In this document: piece by piece, positions 37,956 through 45,633 of the stretch
How positions within the stretch are numbered: the first letter of the stretch is position 1
Layout: every line of letters begins with the position of its first letter
Assembly (NCBI RefSeq): GCF_000282575.1
Contig: NZ_AKJA01000058.1
Span: forward strand, 1-45,633
DNA from: Herbaspirillum sp. YR522
GTDB taxonomy: Bacteria; Pseudomonadota; Gammaproteobacteria; Burkholderiales; Burkholderiaceae_D
Direction: 5' to 3'
Length of the DNA: 45,633 bases
The notes under the pieces: generated by a model
Database searches by the model: none
What the model saw: only the letters and a program-made list of their open reading frames with translations
Told to the model about the DNA's origin: nothing
Program-made: the position numbers and the translations under genes

Positions 37956-38636
37956 ATGAACATGAACCAACACCGGCCCAGGATATTAGTCGTCGATGAT
38001 TCGGCCACCAGCCGCACCATGCTGGAAAAGCAATTGCTGCGTAGCGGTTGCGAGGTGGAGTGCGCGCAAGACGGTGGCAGCGCGTTGGCGGCGCTGGCCA
38101 GGACGCACTATGACCTGGTGCTGCTCGACTGCTACATGCCCGACATGAACGGTTACGAAGTCGCACGCGAGGTGCGCCGACGCGAAGAAGGCGCTGCCAC
38201 CTATACGCCACTGATCGGCATCTCGGCCGAGGTCGACGCTGCGCACACCCAGCTGTGCCTCGATAGCGGCATGGACGGGATGCTGGGCAAGCCGTTGCCG
38301 CAGGACCAGTTCAAGCACCTGTTGGCGCTGTGGTGCGACTTCGACCCGGTCCAGGAGGCGCCGGTGGCGTACGCCGAACAGGTCCCGCCGGATCTCGAAT
38401 CGTTGTTTCGCCAGACCTCGCTGCACGACCTCGACGCCATGGCGCTGGCGCACCGGCAATCCGAGCGGGATGTCGTGATGCGGCTGGCACACCGCATGAA
38501 AGGGGCGGCGCTGACCATGCAACGCCCGGTCATGGTGAGCCTGCTCGAGCGAATCGAGTCCAGCGCGGGGGCGCAGCCCGAGGCCGAGGGCGATGTCGCT
38601 GCCTTGATCCAGGCGCTGCGCCAAGCGCTGGGCTGA
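37956..38636 (+). CDS. Receiver-HPt phosphorelay protein without a kinase
   Basis: A 226-residue protein. Residues about 8-125 are a receiver with ILVVDDS, phospho-acceptor Asp in LVLLDCYMPDMNG and Lys in GMLGKPL. Residues about 140-226 are an HPt domain with the phosphorylatable His in LAHRMKGAALTM. This order equals the C-terminal part of hybrid kinases such as BvgS/EvgS, but the sensor and histidine-kinase parts are missing and the protein starts cleanly. It should relay phosphate from an unlinked hybrid kinase to the preceding regulator. It may also be a remnant of a split kinase. Confidence 0.88.
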   Translation: MNMNQHRPRILVVDDSATSRTMLEKQLLRSGCEVECAQDGGSALAALARTHYDLVLLDCYMPDMNGYEVAREVRRREEGAATYTPLIGISAEVDAAHTQLCLDSGMDGMLGKPLPQDQFKHLLALWCDFDPVQEAPVAYAEQVPPDLESLFRQTSLHDLDAMALAHRQSERDVVMRLAHRMKGAALTMQRPVMVSLLERIESSAGAQPEAEGDVAALIQALRQALG

Positions 38637-38673
38637 GATCCGGCCGGCGCCACCACGGCCGCGGTCACCGGTT

Positions 38674-39135
38674 TCAGGCGCCGATCCAGGGCAGGCCAGC
38701 CTGGCACCAGCCCTCGACCGTCTTGCGGTGCCCATGCGCATCCTTGTTGCCCTCGAAACCTTGCAGGATATCGAAGCAGTTGCCATAGCCATGTTCGCTG
38801 GCCAGCTTGGCGGCGTGCCTGGAACGCACCCCCGAGCGGCACAGGAAGAGCAGGGTGTCGGCCGGGCTTGCCACGGCCGCCAGCTGCTCGATGAATTGCG
38901 GATTCGGCGTACCCTCGGGGTACAGGTTCCACTGCACGAACAGATGCTGGGACGCCGGCAGGTCGACCATCCCCACCCAGTCGCGCTCGGCCCTGGTGCG
39001 CACATCGACCAATTTGACAACGGGGTTTCCCAATAGCAACGAATGAGCTTCGGTGGGGGTGACCGCGCCGCGGTAGGGAGTCTGGCCGTCTTTGCCTCGT
39101 TGTTGTGCAAGGTCGAGAATGTGTTGTGGGCTCAT
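38674..39135 (-). CDS. Rhodanese-like sulfurtransferase
   Basis: A 153-residue single rhodanese domain. Landmarks are VKLVDVRTRAERDWVG and the active-site loop LLFLCRSGVRSRHAA with the catalytic Cys followed by RSGVRS, as in single-domain sulfurtransferases. The C-terminal block NCFDILQGFEG-KDAHGHR is common in betaproteobacterial members. It is cytosolic and carries persulfide sulfur; the acceptor is unknown. It is convergent with the receiver-HPt gene and divergent from glnA. AGAGG precedes its ATG. Confidence 0.92.
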   Translation of the reverse strand: MSPQHILDLAQQRGKDGQTPYRGAVTPTEAHSLLLGNPVVKLVDVRTRAERDWVGMVDLPASQHLFVQWNLYPEGTPNPQFIEQLAAVASPADTLLFLCRSGVRSRHAAKLASEHGYGNCFDILQGFEGNKDAHGHRKTVEGWCQAGLPWIGA

Positions 39136-39189
39136 GGAAACCTCTCATCGAAAAGAACAAGGATGCCCCTATTTCTCGAATTCTCAAAA

Positions 39190-39275
39190 TGCACCAATAA
39201 TGTGCAGAAAATTGAATTGCCCCAATAAATGCATCATATTGGGTCAAAAAATGAAAATTGCCATGAATTGGTGCA
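39190..39275 (+). promoter_or_regulatory. NtrC binding-site array (enhancer) of glnA
   Basis: TGCACCAATAATGTGCA (39190-39206) matches the 17-bp NtrC consensus TGCACCA-N3-TGGTGCA at 13 of 14 specified positions. A weaker site, TGCATCATATTGGGTCA, is at 39230-39246, exactly 40 bp on. A third (39259-39275) has a perfect right half, TGGTGCA. They lie about 90-175 bp upstream of the sigma-54 promoter, a normal enhancer distance. Confidence 0.82.
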
Positions 39276-39363
39276 TTCCGGCCCGGCTGATGCACTGAAG
39301 GGAGCACCGCCAGGGCTCGCGGCTCCCTAAAATATTCCATTCCTGCCGCCGCCAAAAGGCCGG

Positions 39364-39379
39364 TGGCATGGAATCTGCT
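39364..39379 (+). promoter_or_regulatory. Sigma-54 promoter of glnA
   Basis: TGGCATGGAATCTGCT has GG and GC separated by 10 bp, as required (-24/-12 consensus TGGCACG-N4-TTGCA). It lies about 115 bp before the glnA ATG and downstream of the NtrC sites. Nitrogen-limitation activation by the NtrBC pair encoded downstream is expected. Confidence 0.85.
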
Positions 39380-39492
39380 ATCATCCTCGCCTGAGTTCCG
39401 GCGCAAGACCGTTGTATTAAATGCAAAGATCCAGTCGCAGAAAACGGCTCAACATTCAAATTTATACTACTTCCTCGTTTTAGGAGATTCGC

Positions 39493-40908
39493 ATGGCAAG
39501 GACGGCCGCAGAGGTTTTGAAGATGGTCAAGGATAACGAAGTCAAGTTCGTTGACTTTCGTTTCGCTGACACCCGGGGCAAAGAGCAGCACGTAACGGTT
39601 CCTGTGTCCCATTTCGATATCGACAAGTTCGAGTCCGGTCACGCCTTCGACGGTTCGTCGATCGCCGGCTGGAAGGGTATCGAAGCCTCCGACATGCTGT
39701 TGATCCCTGATCCGAACACGGCCAATATCGACCCGTTCATGGAAGAAACCACACTGTTCCTGCAGTGCGACGTGATCGAGCCGTCCGATGGCAAGGGTTA
39801 CGACCGTGACCCACGTTCCATCGCCAAGCGCGCCGAAGCCTACCTGAAGTCGTCCGGCCTGGGCGACACCGCCTACTTTGGTCCGGAACCGGAATTCTTC
39901 ATCTTCGACGGCGTGCGTTGGGGTGCCGACATGTCCGGTTCGTTCGTCAAGATCGACTCCGAAGAAGCATCGTGGAGCACCGGTGCCAAGATCGAAGGCG
40001 GCAACTCGGGTCACCGTCCCACCGTCAAGGGCGGCTACTTCCCGGTTCCTCCGGTCGACAGCTTCCAGGACATGCGCTCGGAAATGTCGCTGATCCTCGA
40101 ATCGCTGGGCATCCCGGTCGAAGTGCATCACCACGAAGTCGCTGGCGCTGGCCAGAACGAACTGGGCACCCGCTTCTCGACCCTGGTCGAACGCGCCGAC
40201 TGGACCCAGACCCTGAAGTACGTGATCTGGAACGTCGCCCACACCTACGGCAAGACCGCCACCTTCATGCCCAAGCCACTGGTCGGCGACAACGGTTCGG
40301 GCATGCACGTGCACCAATCGGTCTGGAAGGACGGCAAGAACCTGTTCGCAGGCGACGGCTATGCCGGCCTGTCCGAGTTCGCGCTGTACTACATCGGCGG
40401 CATCATCAAGCACGCCAAGGCCCTGAACGCGATCACCAACCCCGGCACCAACTCCTACAAGCGCCTGGTTCCAGGCTTCGAAGCACCGGTCAAGCTGGCC
40501 TATTCGGCCCGCAACCGTTCGGCATCGATCCGTATCCCGCACGTGGCCAACCCCAAGGGCCGTCGTATCGAGACCCGTTTCCCTGATCCGCTGGCCAACC
40601 CGTACCTGTGCTTCTCGGCATTGCTGATGGCAGGGCTGGACGGTGTGCAGAACAAGATCCACCCGGGCGAAGCCGCTACCAAGGACCTGTACCACCTGCC
40701 GCCGGAAGAAGACAAGCTGATCCCGACCGTCTGTGCTTCGCTGGAAGAAGCGCTGGAAAACCTGGACAAGGACCGCGAGTTCCTGACCCGCGGCGGCGTC
40801 TTCACCGACAGCATGATCGACGCGTACCTGGATCTGAAAATGCAGGAAGTGACCCGCTATCGCATGACGACTCATCCGATCGAGTTCGACATGTACTACT
40901 CGCTGTAA
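39493..40908 (+). CDS. glnA: Glutamine synthetase type I
   Basis: A 471-residue GSI. The N-terminal beta-grasp ([20 protein letters not shown]) precedes the catalytic domain with metal and substrate motifs [18 protein letters not shown] and [10 protein letters not shown]. The adenylylation loop [10 protein letters not shown] places the target Tyr at residue 400. It condenses glutamate and ammonia to glutamine as a dodecamer; GlnE modifies Tyr400 to switch it off. Transcription is set by the sigma-54/NtrC region upstream. A strong terminator separates it from ntrB. Confidence 0.98.
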   Translation: MARTAAEVLKMVKDNEVKFVDFRFADTRGKEQHVTVPVSHFDIDKFESGHAFDGSSIAGWKGIEASDMLLIPDPNTANIDPFMEETTLFLQCDVIEPSDGKGYDRDPRSIAKRAEAYLKSSGLGDTAYFGPEPEFFIFDGVRWGADMSGSFVKIDSEEASWSTGAKIEGGNSGHRPTVKGGYFPVPPVDSFQDMRSEMSLILESLGIPVEVHHHEVAGAGQNELGTRFSTLVERADWTQTLKYVIWNVAHTYGKTATFMPKPLVGDNGSGMHVHQSVWKDGKNLFAGDGYAGLSEFALYYIGGIIKHAKALNAITNPGTNSYKRLVPGFEAPVKLAYSARNRSASIRIPHVANPKGRRIETRFPDPLANPYLCFSALLMAGLDGVQNKIHPGEAATKDLYHLPPEEDKLIPTVCASLEEALENLDKDREFLTRGGVFTDSMIDAYLDLKMQEVTRYRMTTHPIEFDMYYSL

Positions 40909-40926
40909 ATCGAGTCGGCGTCTGTC

Positions 40927-40956
40927 AAAAAAGGGGAAGCTTGCTTCCCCTTTTTT
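40927..40956 (+). terminator. Intrinsic terminator between glnA and ntrB
   Basis: An A-run, then AAGGGGAAGC (40931-40940) pairing with GCTTCCCCTT (40943-40952) across a 2-nt loop, then T. ntrBC would be transcribed by read-through or from its own promoter in 40957-41084. Confidence 0.92.
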
Positions 40957-41084
40957 CATGCGCGACGGCAGCGCGTGGCCGCCACGCGGCTAATACCGCG
41001 GCCCGTACCGCGGCCGGTCCGGCCTCTTGCCCGATTCTTGCTAGATCATCACTCATCAACAAGCCTGCAGCCTGTACCGCATCA

Positions 41085-42167
41085 ATGAATCCGACCAAAC
41101 CCTTTCCTCCCTCACTCGACGGCCTCGACCTGCTGGCCTCGGCCGTGATCATCCTCGACGCCGAAGGCGGTATCTTCTATGCCAACGCTGCCGCCGAGAA
41201 CCTGCTGGAGAGTTCATTCAAGGTCCTGTCGCAGCAGAAGCTGTCGGAGCTGTTTCTCAACGGCCGTGAGCTCACTGCGCTGTTCTACCAGGCCGTGGCG
41301 CACCAGTTTGCCGACAAGCGGCTCGACCTGGCGCTGGAGCGCGCCAACCGCGAGCCGTTGCAGGTACATACCATCGTGACCTCGCTCGACAGCCCCGACA
41401 TGCCGGTGCTGCTGGAGCTGCGCGAGAACGTGCAGCAACTCAAGCTCGATCGCGAAGAACGCATGTTCGACCAGAGCCAGGCCAACAAGGAGCTGATCCG
41501 CAACCTGGCCCACGAGATCAAGAATCCGCTGGGCGGTATCCGCGGCGCGGCGCAATTGCTCGAACTCGAATTGCCCGAGCGCCACCTCAAGGAGCTGCGC
41601 GAGTACACCCAGGTCATCATCAAGGAAGCCGATCGCCTGCAGACACTGGTCGACCGCCTGCTGGCGCCGCATCGTCATCCGCACATCGTGGGCGACGTCA
41701 ATATCCACGAGGTATGCGAGCGGGTGCGCAGCCTGATCGTGGCCGAATTCCCGCAGGGGCTGTCGATCAAGCGTGACTACGACCTGTCGATCCCCGAATT
41801 CCGGGGCGACAAGGAGCAGTTGATCCAGGCCTTGCTCAATATCGTCCACAACGCCGCCCAGGCCTTGTCGGAGCGCATTCGCGCCGGCGACGGCGAGCTC
41901 ACGCTGCGCACCCGGGTGCTGCGCCAGGTGACGCTGTCGAAGGTACGGTACCGGCTGGCACTAGACTTGCATATCATCGATAACGGACCGGGCATTCCCC
42001 CCGATATCCGGGAGCGCATCTTCTATCCGCTGGTCTCGGGCCGCGAAGGAGGCAGTGGTCTCGGATTGACGCTGGCGCAGACCTTCGTGCAACAGCACAT
42101 GGGCGTGATCGAATGCGAAAGCCGGCCGGGGTGTACCGATTTCAGAATACTAATACCGCTGCCGTGA
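41085..42167 (+). CDS. ntrB: Nitrogen regulation sensor kinase NtrB (GlnL)
   Basis: A 360-residue cytosolic histidine kinase. A PAS domain (about 12-125, VIILDAEGGIFYANAAAENL) precedes the dimerisation helices, with phospho-His in NLAHEIKNPLGG. The ATPase core has the N box LLNIVHNAAQAL, the G1 box DNGPGIP and the G2 box GGSGLGLTLAQ. It phosphorylates or dephosphorylates NtrC under PII control. ATG 41085 is chosen because it gives the family's standard N-terminus. No strong ribosome site is visible. Confidence 0.95.
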   Translation: MNPTKPFPPSLDGLDLLASAVIILDAEGGIFYANAAAENLLESSFKVLSQQKLSELFLNGRELTALFYQAVAHQFADKRLDLALERANREPLQVHTIVTSLDSPDMPVLLELRENVQQLKLDREERMFDQSQANKELIRNLAHEIKNPLGGIRGAAQLLELELPERHLKELREYTQVIIKEADRLQTLVDRLLAPHRHPHIVGDVNIHEVCERVRSLIVAEFPQGLSIKRDYDLSIPEFRGDKEQLIQALLNIVHNAAQALSERIRAGDGELTLRTRVLRQVTLSKVRYRLALDLHIIDNGPGIPPDIRERIFYPLVSGREGGSGLGLTLAQTFVQQHMGVIECESRPGCTDFRILIPLP

Positions 42168-42296
42168 GCAGATGCTTGCCACAGGCAGCGCGCCAAGACC
42201 AATGTGACGCAAGGTCGTCATCGGGGGCCGTCGCCGTGGTGAGCAGGTTCACCGCAGCGCCGCAAGCATTATGACCAACGCAGGAAAAAGTTATTT

Positions 42297-43778
42297 ATGA
42301 AACCAATCTGGATTGTTGACGACGACGAATCGATACGCTGGGTGCTGGAGAAGGCCCTGGCCCGAGAAAATCTCGCCACGCAGAGTTTTTCCAGCGCACG
42401 CGATGCCATGCAGGCCCTGCAGACCGGCACGCCGCAGGTCCTGGTTTCGGATATCCGCATGCCGGGAGCCTCGGGCCTGGAACTGCTGCAGACCATCAAG
42501 GCCAAGCATCCCGGTATTCCGGTCATCATCATCACCGCTTTTTCCGATCTCGATTCGGCGGTCTCGGCATTCCAGGGCGGTGCCTTCGAATACCTGGCCA
42601 AGCCGTTCGACCTGGACAAGGCGGTCGAGCTGATCCGGCGTGCGCTCGAGGAAAGCCTGCGCGAAACCGATGTCGAGCAATCGGCAGCACAGACGCCCGA
42701 GATACTGGGCCAGGCGCCGGCCATGCAGGATGTGTTCCGTGCCATCGGCCGCTTGTCGCAGTCGAACGTGACCGTGCTCATCACCGGCGAATCAGGTTCC
42801 GGCAAGGAGCTGGTGGCGCGCGCACTGCACAAGCACAGCCCACGCGCCAGCCAGCCGTTCGTCGCGCTCAATACCGCGGCCATCCCCAAGGACTTGCTGG
42901 AATCCGAACTGTTCGGTCACGAGCGGGGTGCCTTCACCGGTGCCCAGGCGATGCGCCGCGGGCGCTTCGAGCAGGCCGAGGGCGGCACCCTGTTTCTCGA
43001 TGAAATCGGCGACATGCCGCTGGACCTGCAAACGCGCCTGTTGCGCGTACTCTCGGATGGGCACTTCTATCGGGTCGGTGGTCACCAGTCGCTCAAGGCC
43101 AACGTACGGGTCATCGCCGCCACCCACCAGAACCTGGAACACCGGGTGCGCGAAGGCCTGTTCCGCGAAGACTTGTACCATCGCCTCAACGTGATCCGCC
43201 TGCGCCTGCCCAGCCTGCGCGAGCGCAGCGAGGACATTCCCATCCTGGCACGTCATTTCCTCAACCAGAGCGCGCGCCAACTGGGTGTCGAGGCCAAGCG
43301 CCTGTCGCCGCAGGCGATGCAGTTCCTGTCGCAACTGGAATTCGCCGGCAACGTGCGGCAACTGGAAAACCTGTGCAACTGGATCACCGTGATGGCGCCC
43401 GGCCAGACCGTCGAGGTCAAGGACCTGCCGCAGGACCTGGTCGAGGAAAGGGTGCACGCACCGGTGCCGGCACAGACCGTGTCGGCGCCGGCCTCGGCCG
43501 CGCAGGTAGTGCCGGTGGCCGGTGAGGCCGTCGGCGTCGAAGCCAGCCACGCCAGCTGGATCTCGCTGCTGGAAGTCGAGGCGGCGCAGATGCTGTCGCA
43601 GGAACAGCCCGAGGTGATGGACATCCTGGGGCGCCAGTTCGAGGCGGCCCTGATCAAGATCGCCTTGAAGCATACGCATGGTCGCAAGAACGATGCGGCG
43701 GTGCGCCTGGGGATCGGCCGCAACACCATCACGCGCAAGATCCAGGAACTCGGCATCGGCGGTGCCGAGGACGACTGA
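42297..43778 (+). CDS. ntrC: Sigma-54 activator NtrC (GlnG)
   Basis: A 493-residue NtrC. The receiver (1-120) has [10 protein letters not shown], phospho-Asp in [11 protein letters not shown] and Lys in YLAKPFD. The AAA+ domain (about 145-380) has Walker A GESGSGKE, the sigma-54 contact loop GAFTGA and Walker [13 protein letters not shown] long Ala/Val-rich linker (about 390-430) precedes the C-terminal Fis helix-turn-helix ([18 protein letters not shown]). It binds the glnA enhancer and opens sigma-54 promoters when phosphorylated by NtrB. It lies 129 nt after ntrB. Confidence 0.96.
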   Translation: MKPIWIVDDDESIRWVLEKALARENLATQSFSSARDAMQALQTGTPQVLVSDIRMPGASGLELLQTIKAKHPGIPVIIITAFSDLDSAVSAFQGGAFEYLAKPFDLDKAVELIRRALEESLRETDVEQSAAQTPEILGQAPAMQDVFRAIGRLSQSNVTVLITGESGSGKELVARALHKHSPRASQPFVALNTAAIPKDLLESELFGHERGAFTGAQAMRRGRFEQAEGGTLFLDEIGDMPLDLQTRLLRVLSDGHFYRVGGHQSLKANVRVIAATHQNLEHRVREGLFREDLYHRLNVIRLRLPSLRERSEDIPILARHFLNQSARQLGVEAKRLSPQAMQFLSQLEFAGNVRQLENLCNWITVMAPGQTVEVKDLPQDLVEERVHAPVPAQTVSAPASAAQVVPVAGEAVGVEASHASWISLLEVEAAQMLSQEQPEVMDILGRQFEAALIKIALKHTHGRKNDAAVRLGIGRNTITRKIQELGIGGAEDD

Positions 43779-43802
43779 GTCGTCCCGCAGCGCTGAAAAG
43801 AC

Positions 43803-43840
43803 AATGGCCCGGCGCTTTTTGGCGCCGGGCCATTTTTACT
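43803..43840. terminator. Bidirectional terminator between ntrC and the MHS transporter
   Basis: ATGGCCCGGCGC (43804-43815) pairs with GCGCCGGGCCAT (43822-43833) around a T-rich loop, followed by TTTTT. Positioned between convergent genes, it can serve both. Confidence 0.88.
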
Positions 43841-43885
43841 TGCGGCCCCGCACCGCGGTGCAGGGCAGGGCAGGGTGACGGCGTC

Positions 43886-45166
43886 CTAGCGCAGGCGCAG
43901 CACCAGGCGGGCCGACAGGCTGGCCAGCAGGCTCAGGGCGGCGCCGAAGATGACGAAATAGCTCACCGACAGCTTGTCGCCGGTGAAATCGATCAGCCAG
44001 GTGATGATCAGGCCGGCGAAGCCGCCGAAGATCGTCACGGCGATGTTATACGCCAGCGACATGCCGGTGCCGCGTGTCTTGACCGGGAAGATGTCGGCCA
44101 GCAGCGCCGGCATCGAGGCGAAATAGAGCGTCATCAACACGCCGATGACGGCCTGCAGCATCAGCAGGTGCAGGAAGTCCGGCGAGGCGTTGAGGAACAG
44201 GAACATCGGATAGGTCAGCACGATGAACAGCGCGCTGCTGGCGATCATGAACGGGGTGCGACCGTACTTGTCGGACCAATGGCCTACCAGCGGCGAACCC
44301 AGCGCCATGATGATGCCGGCCACCGACATGGCGGCGAACGACGACCACGCCGGCAGGCCCAGCTGCTTGATGGCATAGGTAGGGATGTACAGCGACAGGT
44401 ACACCGACACGGTGGCCATGATCACGCTGCCCGAGCCGATCAGCAGGCGCAGCTTCTGGCTGCTGAAGGTGTCGCGCAGTGGCGCGTCGGTCTTTTCGCT
44501 GGCGTCCTTGAACTCGGGCGACTCGTCCAGGTGACGGCGGATATAGATGCCGGCCGGCGCGATCAGCAAGCCGAACACGAACGGCACGCGCCAGCCCCAC
44601 GAGGCCAGCTGGTCGGCCGTCAGCAGGTTGTTGAGAGCGGCGCCGAAGAGCGCTGCCAGCAACAGGCTGATGCCCTGGCTGGCGACCTGCCAGCTCGAGA
44701 AAAAGCCGCGACGATGCGGTGCGTGTTCCACCAGGAAAGCGGTCGAGCTGCCGAATTCGCCACCGGCCGAGAAGCCCTGGATCATCTTGCCCAGCGCGAT
44801 ACCGGCAGGCGCCCACAGGCCGATGGCGGCGTAGTTGGGCATGAAGGCGATCAGCGCGGTGCCGATGGTCATCAGGATGATCGACATGCTCAATGCCGCC
44901 TTGCGGCCGACACGGTCCGAATAGGCACCCAGCACCACCGCGCCCAGCGGACGCATGAAGAACGACACGCCGAAGGTGCCGAAGGTCAGCAGCAGCGAAA
45001 CGGTTTCGTTACCGGTGGGGAAGAACTGCTTGGCGATGACCACGGCGAAGGCGCCATAGATCAGGATGTCGAACCATTCGAGCGCATTGCCGATCGACGA
45101 TGAAACGATCGCGCGTCTGGCTTGCGGATGGGTTTGTCCGGCCGTGGATGGGGCGGTGGTGGTCAT
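43886..45166 (-). CDS. MHS-family MFS transporter (organic acid:H+ symporter)
   Basis: A 426-residue 12-helix transporter of the metabolite:H+ symporter family (CitA, KgtP, ProP, TcuC-like). Diagnostic blocks are SSIGNALEWFDILIYGAFAV in helix 1, FGVSFFMRPLGAVVLGAYSDRVGRK between helices 2 and 3 (shown as key region), and GFSAGGEFGSS. It probably imports a carboxylate such as citrate, tricarballylate or alpha-ketoglutarate. The substrate is not determined. ATG 45166 has CGGAGAATGC just upstream on the minus strand. The neighbouring Fis-HTH activator gene may control it. Confidence 0.88.
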   Translation of the reverse strand: MTTTAPSTAGQTHPQARRAIVSSSIGNALEWFDILIYGAFAVVIAKQFFPTGNETVSLLLTFGTFGVSFFMRPLGAVVLGAYSDRVGRKAALSMSIILMTIGTALIAFMPNYAAIGLWAPAGIALGKMIQGFSAGGEFGSSTAFLVEHAPHRRGFFSSWQVASQGISLLLAALFGAALNNLLTADQLASWGWRVPFVFGLLIAPAGIYIRRHLDESPEFKDASEKTDAPLRDTFSSQKLRLLIGSGSVIMATVSVYLSLYIPTYAIKQLGLPAWSSFAAMSVAGIIMALGSPLVGHWSDKYGRTPFMIASSALFIVLTYPMFLFLNASPDFLHLLMLQAVIGVLMTLYFASMPALLADIFPVKTRGTGMSLAYNIAVTIFGGFAGLIITWLIDFTGDKLSVSYFVIFGAALSLLASLSARLVLRLR

Positions 45167-45363
45167 GCATTCTCCGAGGTTGAAAGCGCCATATGGGATG
45201 GCCGGTGGCGTATTGTCCTGATTATGTCTTGCGGCCCTGTGCGCGCTGCCGGTCGCGCCGGTGGCGTCACAGCGGGCGAGGATAGGCGCGGGGTGAATGG
45301 CTGTCAAGAATGATCCGGGCGAGATTATCGAAACACGGGAACATGCGCTCGATTTCATTTGAA

Positions 45364-45633
45364 CTAAATAATTTCACCAGGCTCTCGCCGGTCGCGCAGC
45401 CATCGCCACAGCGTGGTGCGACTGATGCCCAGATGGCGCGCCACGGCCGCGCGGTTGCCGCCGAAGCGCTGCAACATCGCGGCCAGTTCGGCCGGCGCGG
45501 GCACCGCCTGCGGCTGCGTCGGTGCAGCCGTCGGGTAGGCTGTCGACGAGGCCGCATGCGCGGCCAGCAATTCGGGCGCCAGGCGTTCGAACAGGGCCGG
45601 GGTCAACGCCTGCAGCGGCTCGGCGGCCAGCCA
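45364..45633 (-). CDS. C-terminal end of a Fis-HTH sigma-54-type activator (PrpR-like), cut by window edge
   Basis: The reading frame runs from the window edge leftward to a stop at 45364, giving at least 89 residues. The end LAAMLQRFGGNRAAVARHLG followed by ISRTTLWRWLRD is the Fis-type DNA-binding helix-turn-helix. It is closest to the tail of PrpR-like or other sigma-54 activators. The preceding Ala/Pro linker is typical. The start and the AAA+ domain lie outside the window, so neither completeness nor sigma-54 dependence can be confirmed. It lies upstream of, and co-directional with, the MHS transporter gene (197-nt gap). Confidence 0.75.
   Translation of the reverse strand, partial: WLAAEPLQALTPALFERLAPELLAAHAASSTAYPTAAPTQPQAVPAPAELAAMLQRFGGNRAAVARHLGISRTTLWRWLRDRREPGEII

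Larger units (their letters stand above)
39136..39492. other. Intergenic control region upstream of glnA
   Basis: A 357-bp stretch with no gene. It holds three NtrC-like sites, a sigma-54 promoter (both listed separately) and about 110 bp of leader with an AGGAGATT ribosome site before glnA. The hairpin-like GGGAGCACCG..CGGCTCCC lies at about 39300-39328. Confidence 0.6.

Noticed and set aside
39244..40959. 571-residue frame antisense to glnA
   Set aside because: Caused by strong codon bias of glnA; it would also run through the NtrC/sigma-54 control region.

Overview
The window is high-GC, gene-dense bacterial chromosome. Gene content and protein style point to a betaproteobacterium of the Burkholderiales, most like Oxalobacteraceae (Herbaspirillum and relatives). 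The pointers are an iscR-iscS-iscU-iscA-hscB-hscA-fdx-iscX cluster, a glnA-ntrB-ntrC nitrogen locus with a sigma-54 promoter, a galactarate catabolic locus, and a DUF1120-type chaperone-usher fimbria. The genus is inferred from memory, not from a search. I see no transposase, integrase, phage gene, CRISPR array or rRNA.

Layout. 1-418 has no gene but holds three copies of a 35-bp unit carrying inverted DnaA-box-like 9-mers. 419-6756 looks like a divergent metal (zinc) locus. Leftward lie a DUF2796 protein, an ABC ATPase, an FtsX-type permease and a DUF3299 protein, resembling the Zrg system of Vibrio. Rightward lie a tiny membrane ORF and znuC-znuB-znuA. The two arms share a control region with repeated GCAAC-N3-GTTGC palindromes. 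6811-9456 carries an ABM-fold monooxygenase, a LysR regulator, a small orphan gene followed by a strongly foldable possible RNA, and a uracil-DNA glycosylase-like protein lacking the catalytic Asp. Next come uvrB, an aromatic/aspartate aminotransferase, two identical tRNA-Asn genes and an orphan membrane protein.

14551-24685 is a sugar-diacid locus: MFS transporter, galactarate dehydratase, an exported beta-propeller lactonase and a chemoreceptor. Convergent to these are alpha-ketoglutarate semialdehyde dehydrogenase, KdgD and a FadR-type regulator. Together they would take galactarate via 5-dehydro-4-deoxyglucarate to alpha-ketoglutarate. A shared operator motif (TCGT-N3-ACGA type) lies at both outer promoters.

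24904-31464 is the Fe-S assembly operon with a type-1 IscR site upstream. It has three oddities: a five-residue insertion in the IscR cluster-binding loop, an intrinsic terminator between iscA and hscB, and a LysE/RhtB exporter gene between hscB and hscA.

31635-36541 is a four-gene chaperone-usher fimbrial operon (leftward). Divergent from it are a LuxR-type response regulator and a receiver-HPt protein; together these look like the output half of a BvgAS/EvgAS phosphorelay without its kinase. A rhodanese follows, then glnA-ntrB-ntrC, an MHS-family transporter, and the C-terminal end of a Fis-HTH (PrpR-like) activator cut by the window edge.
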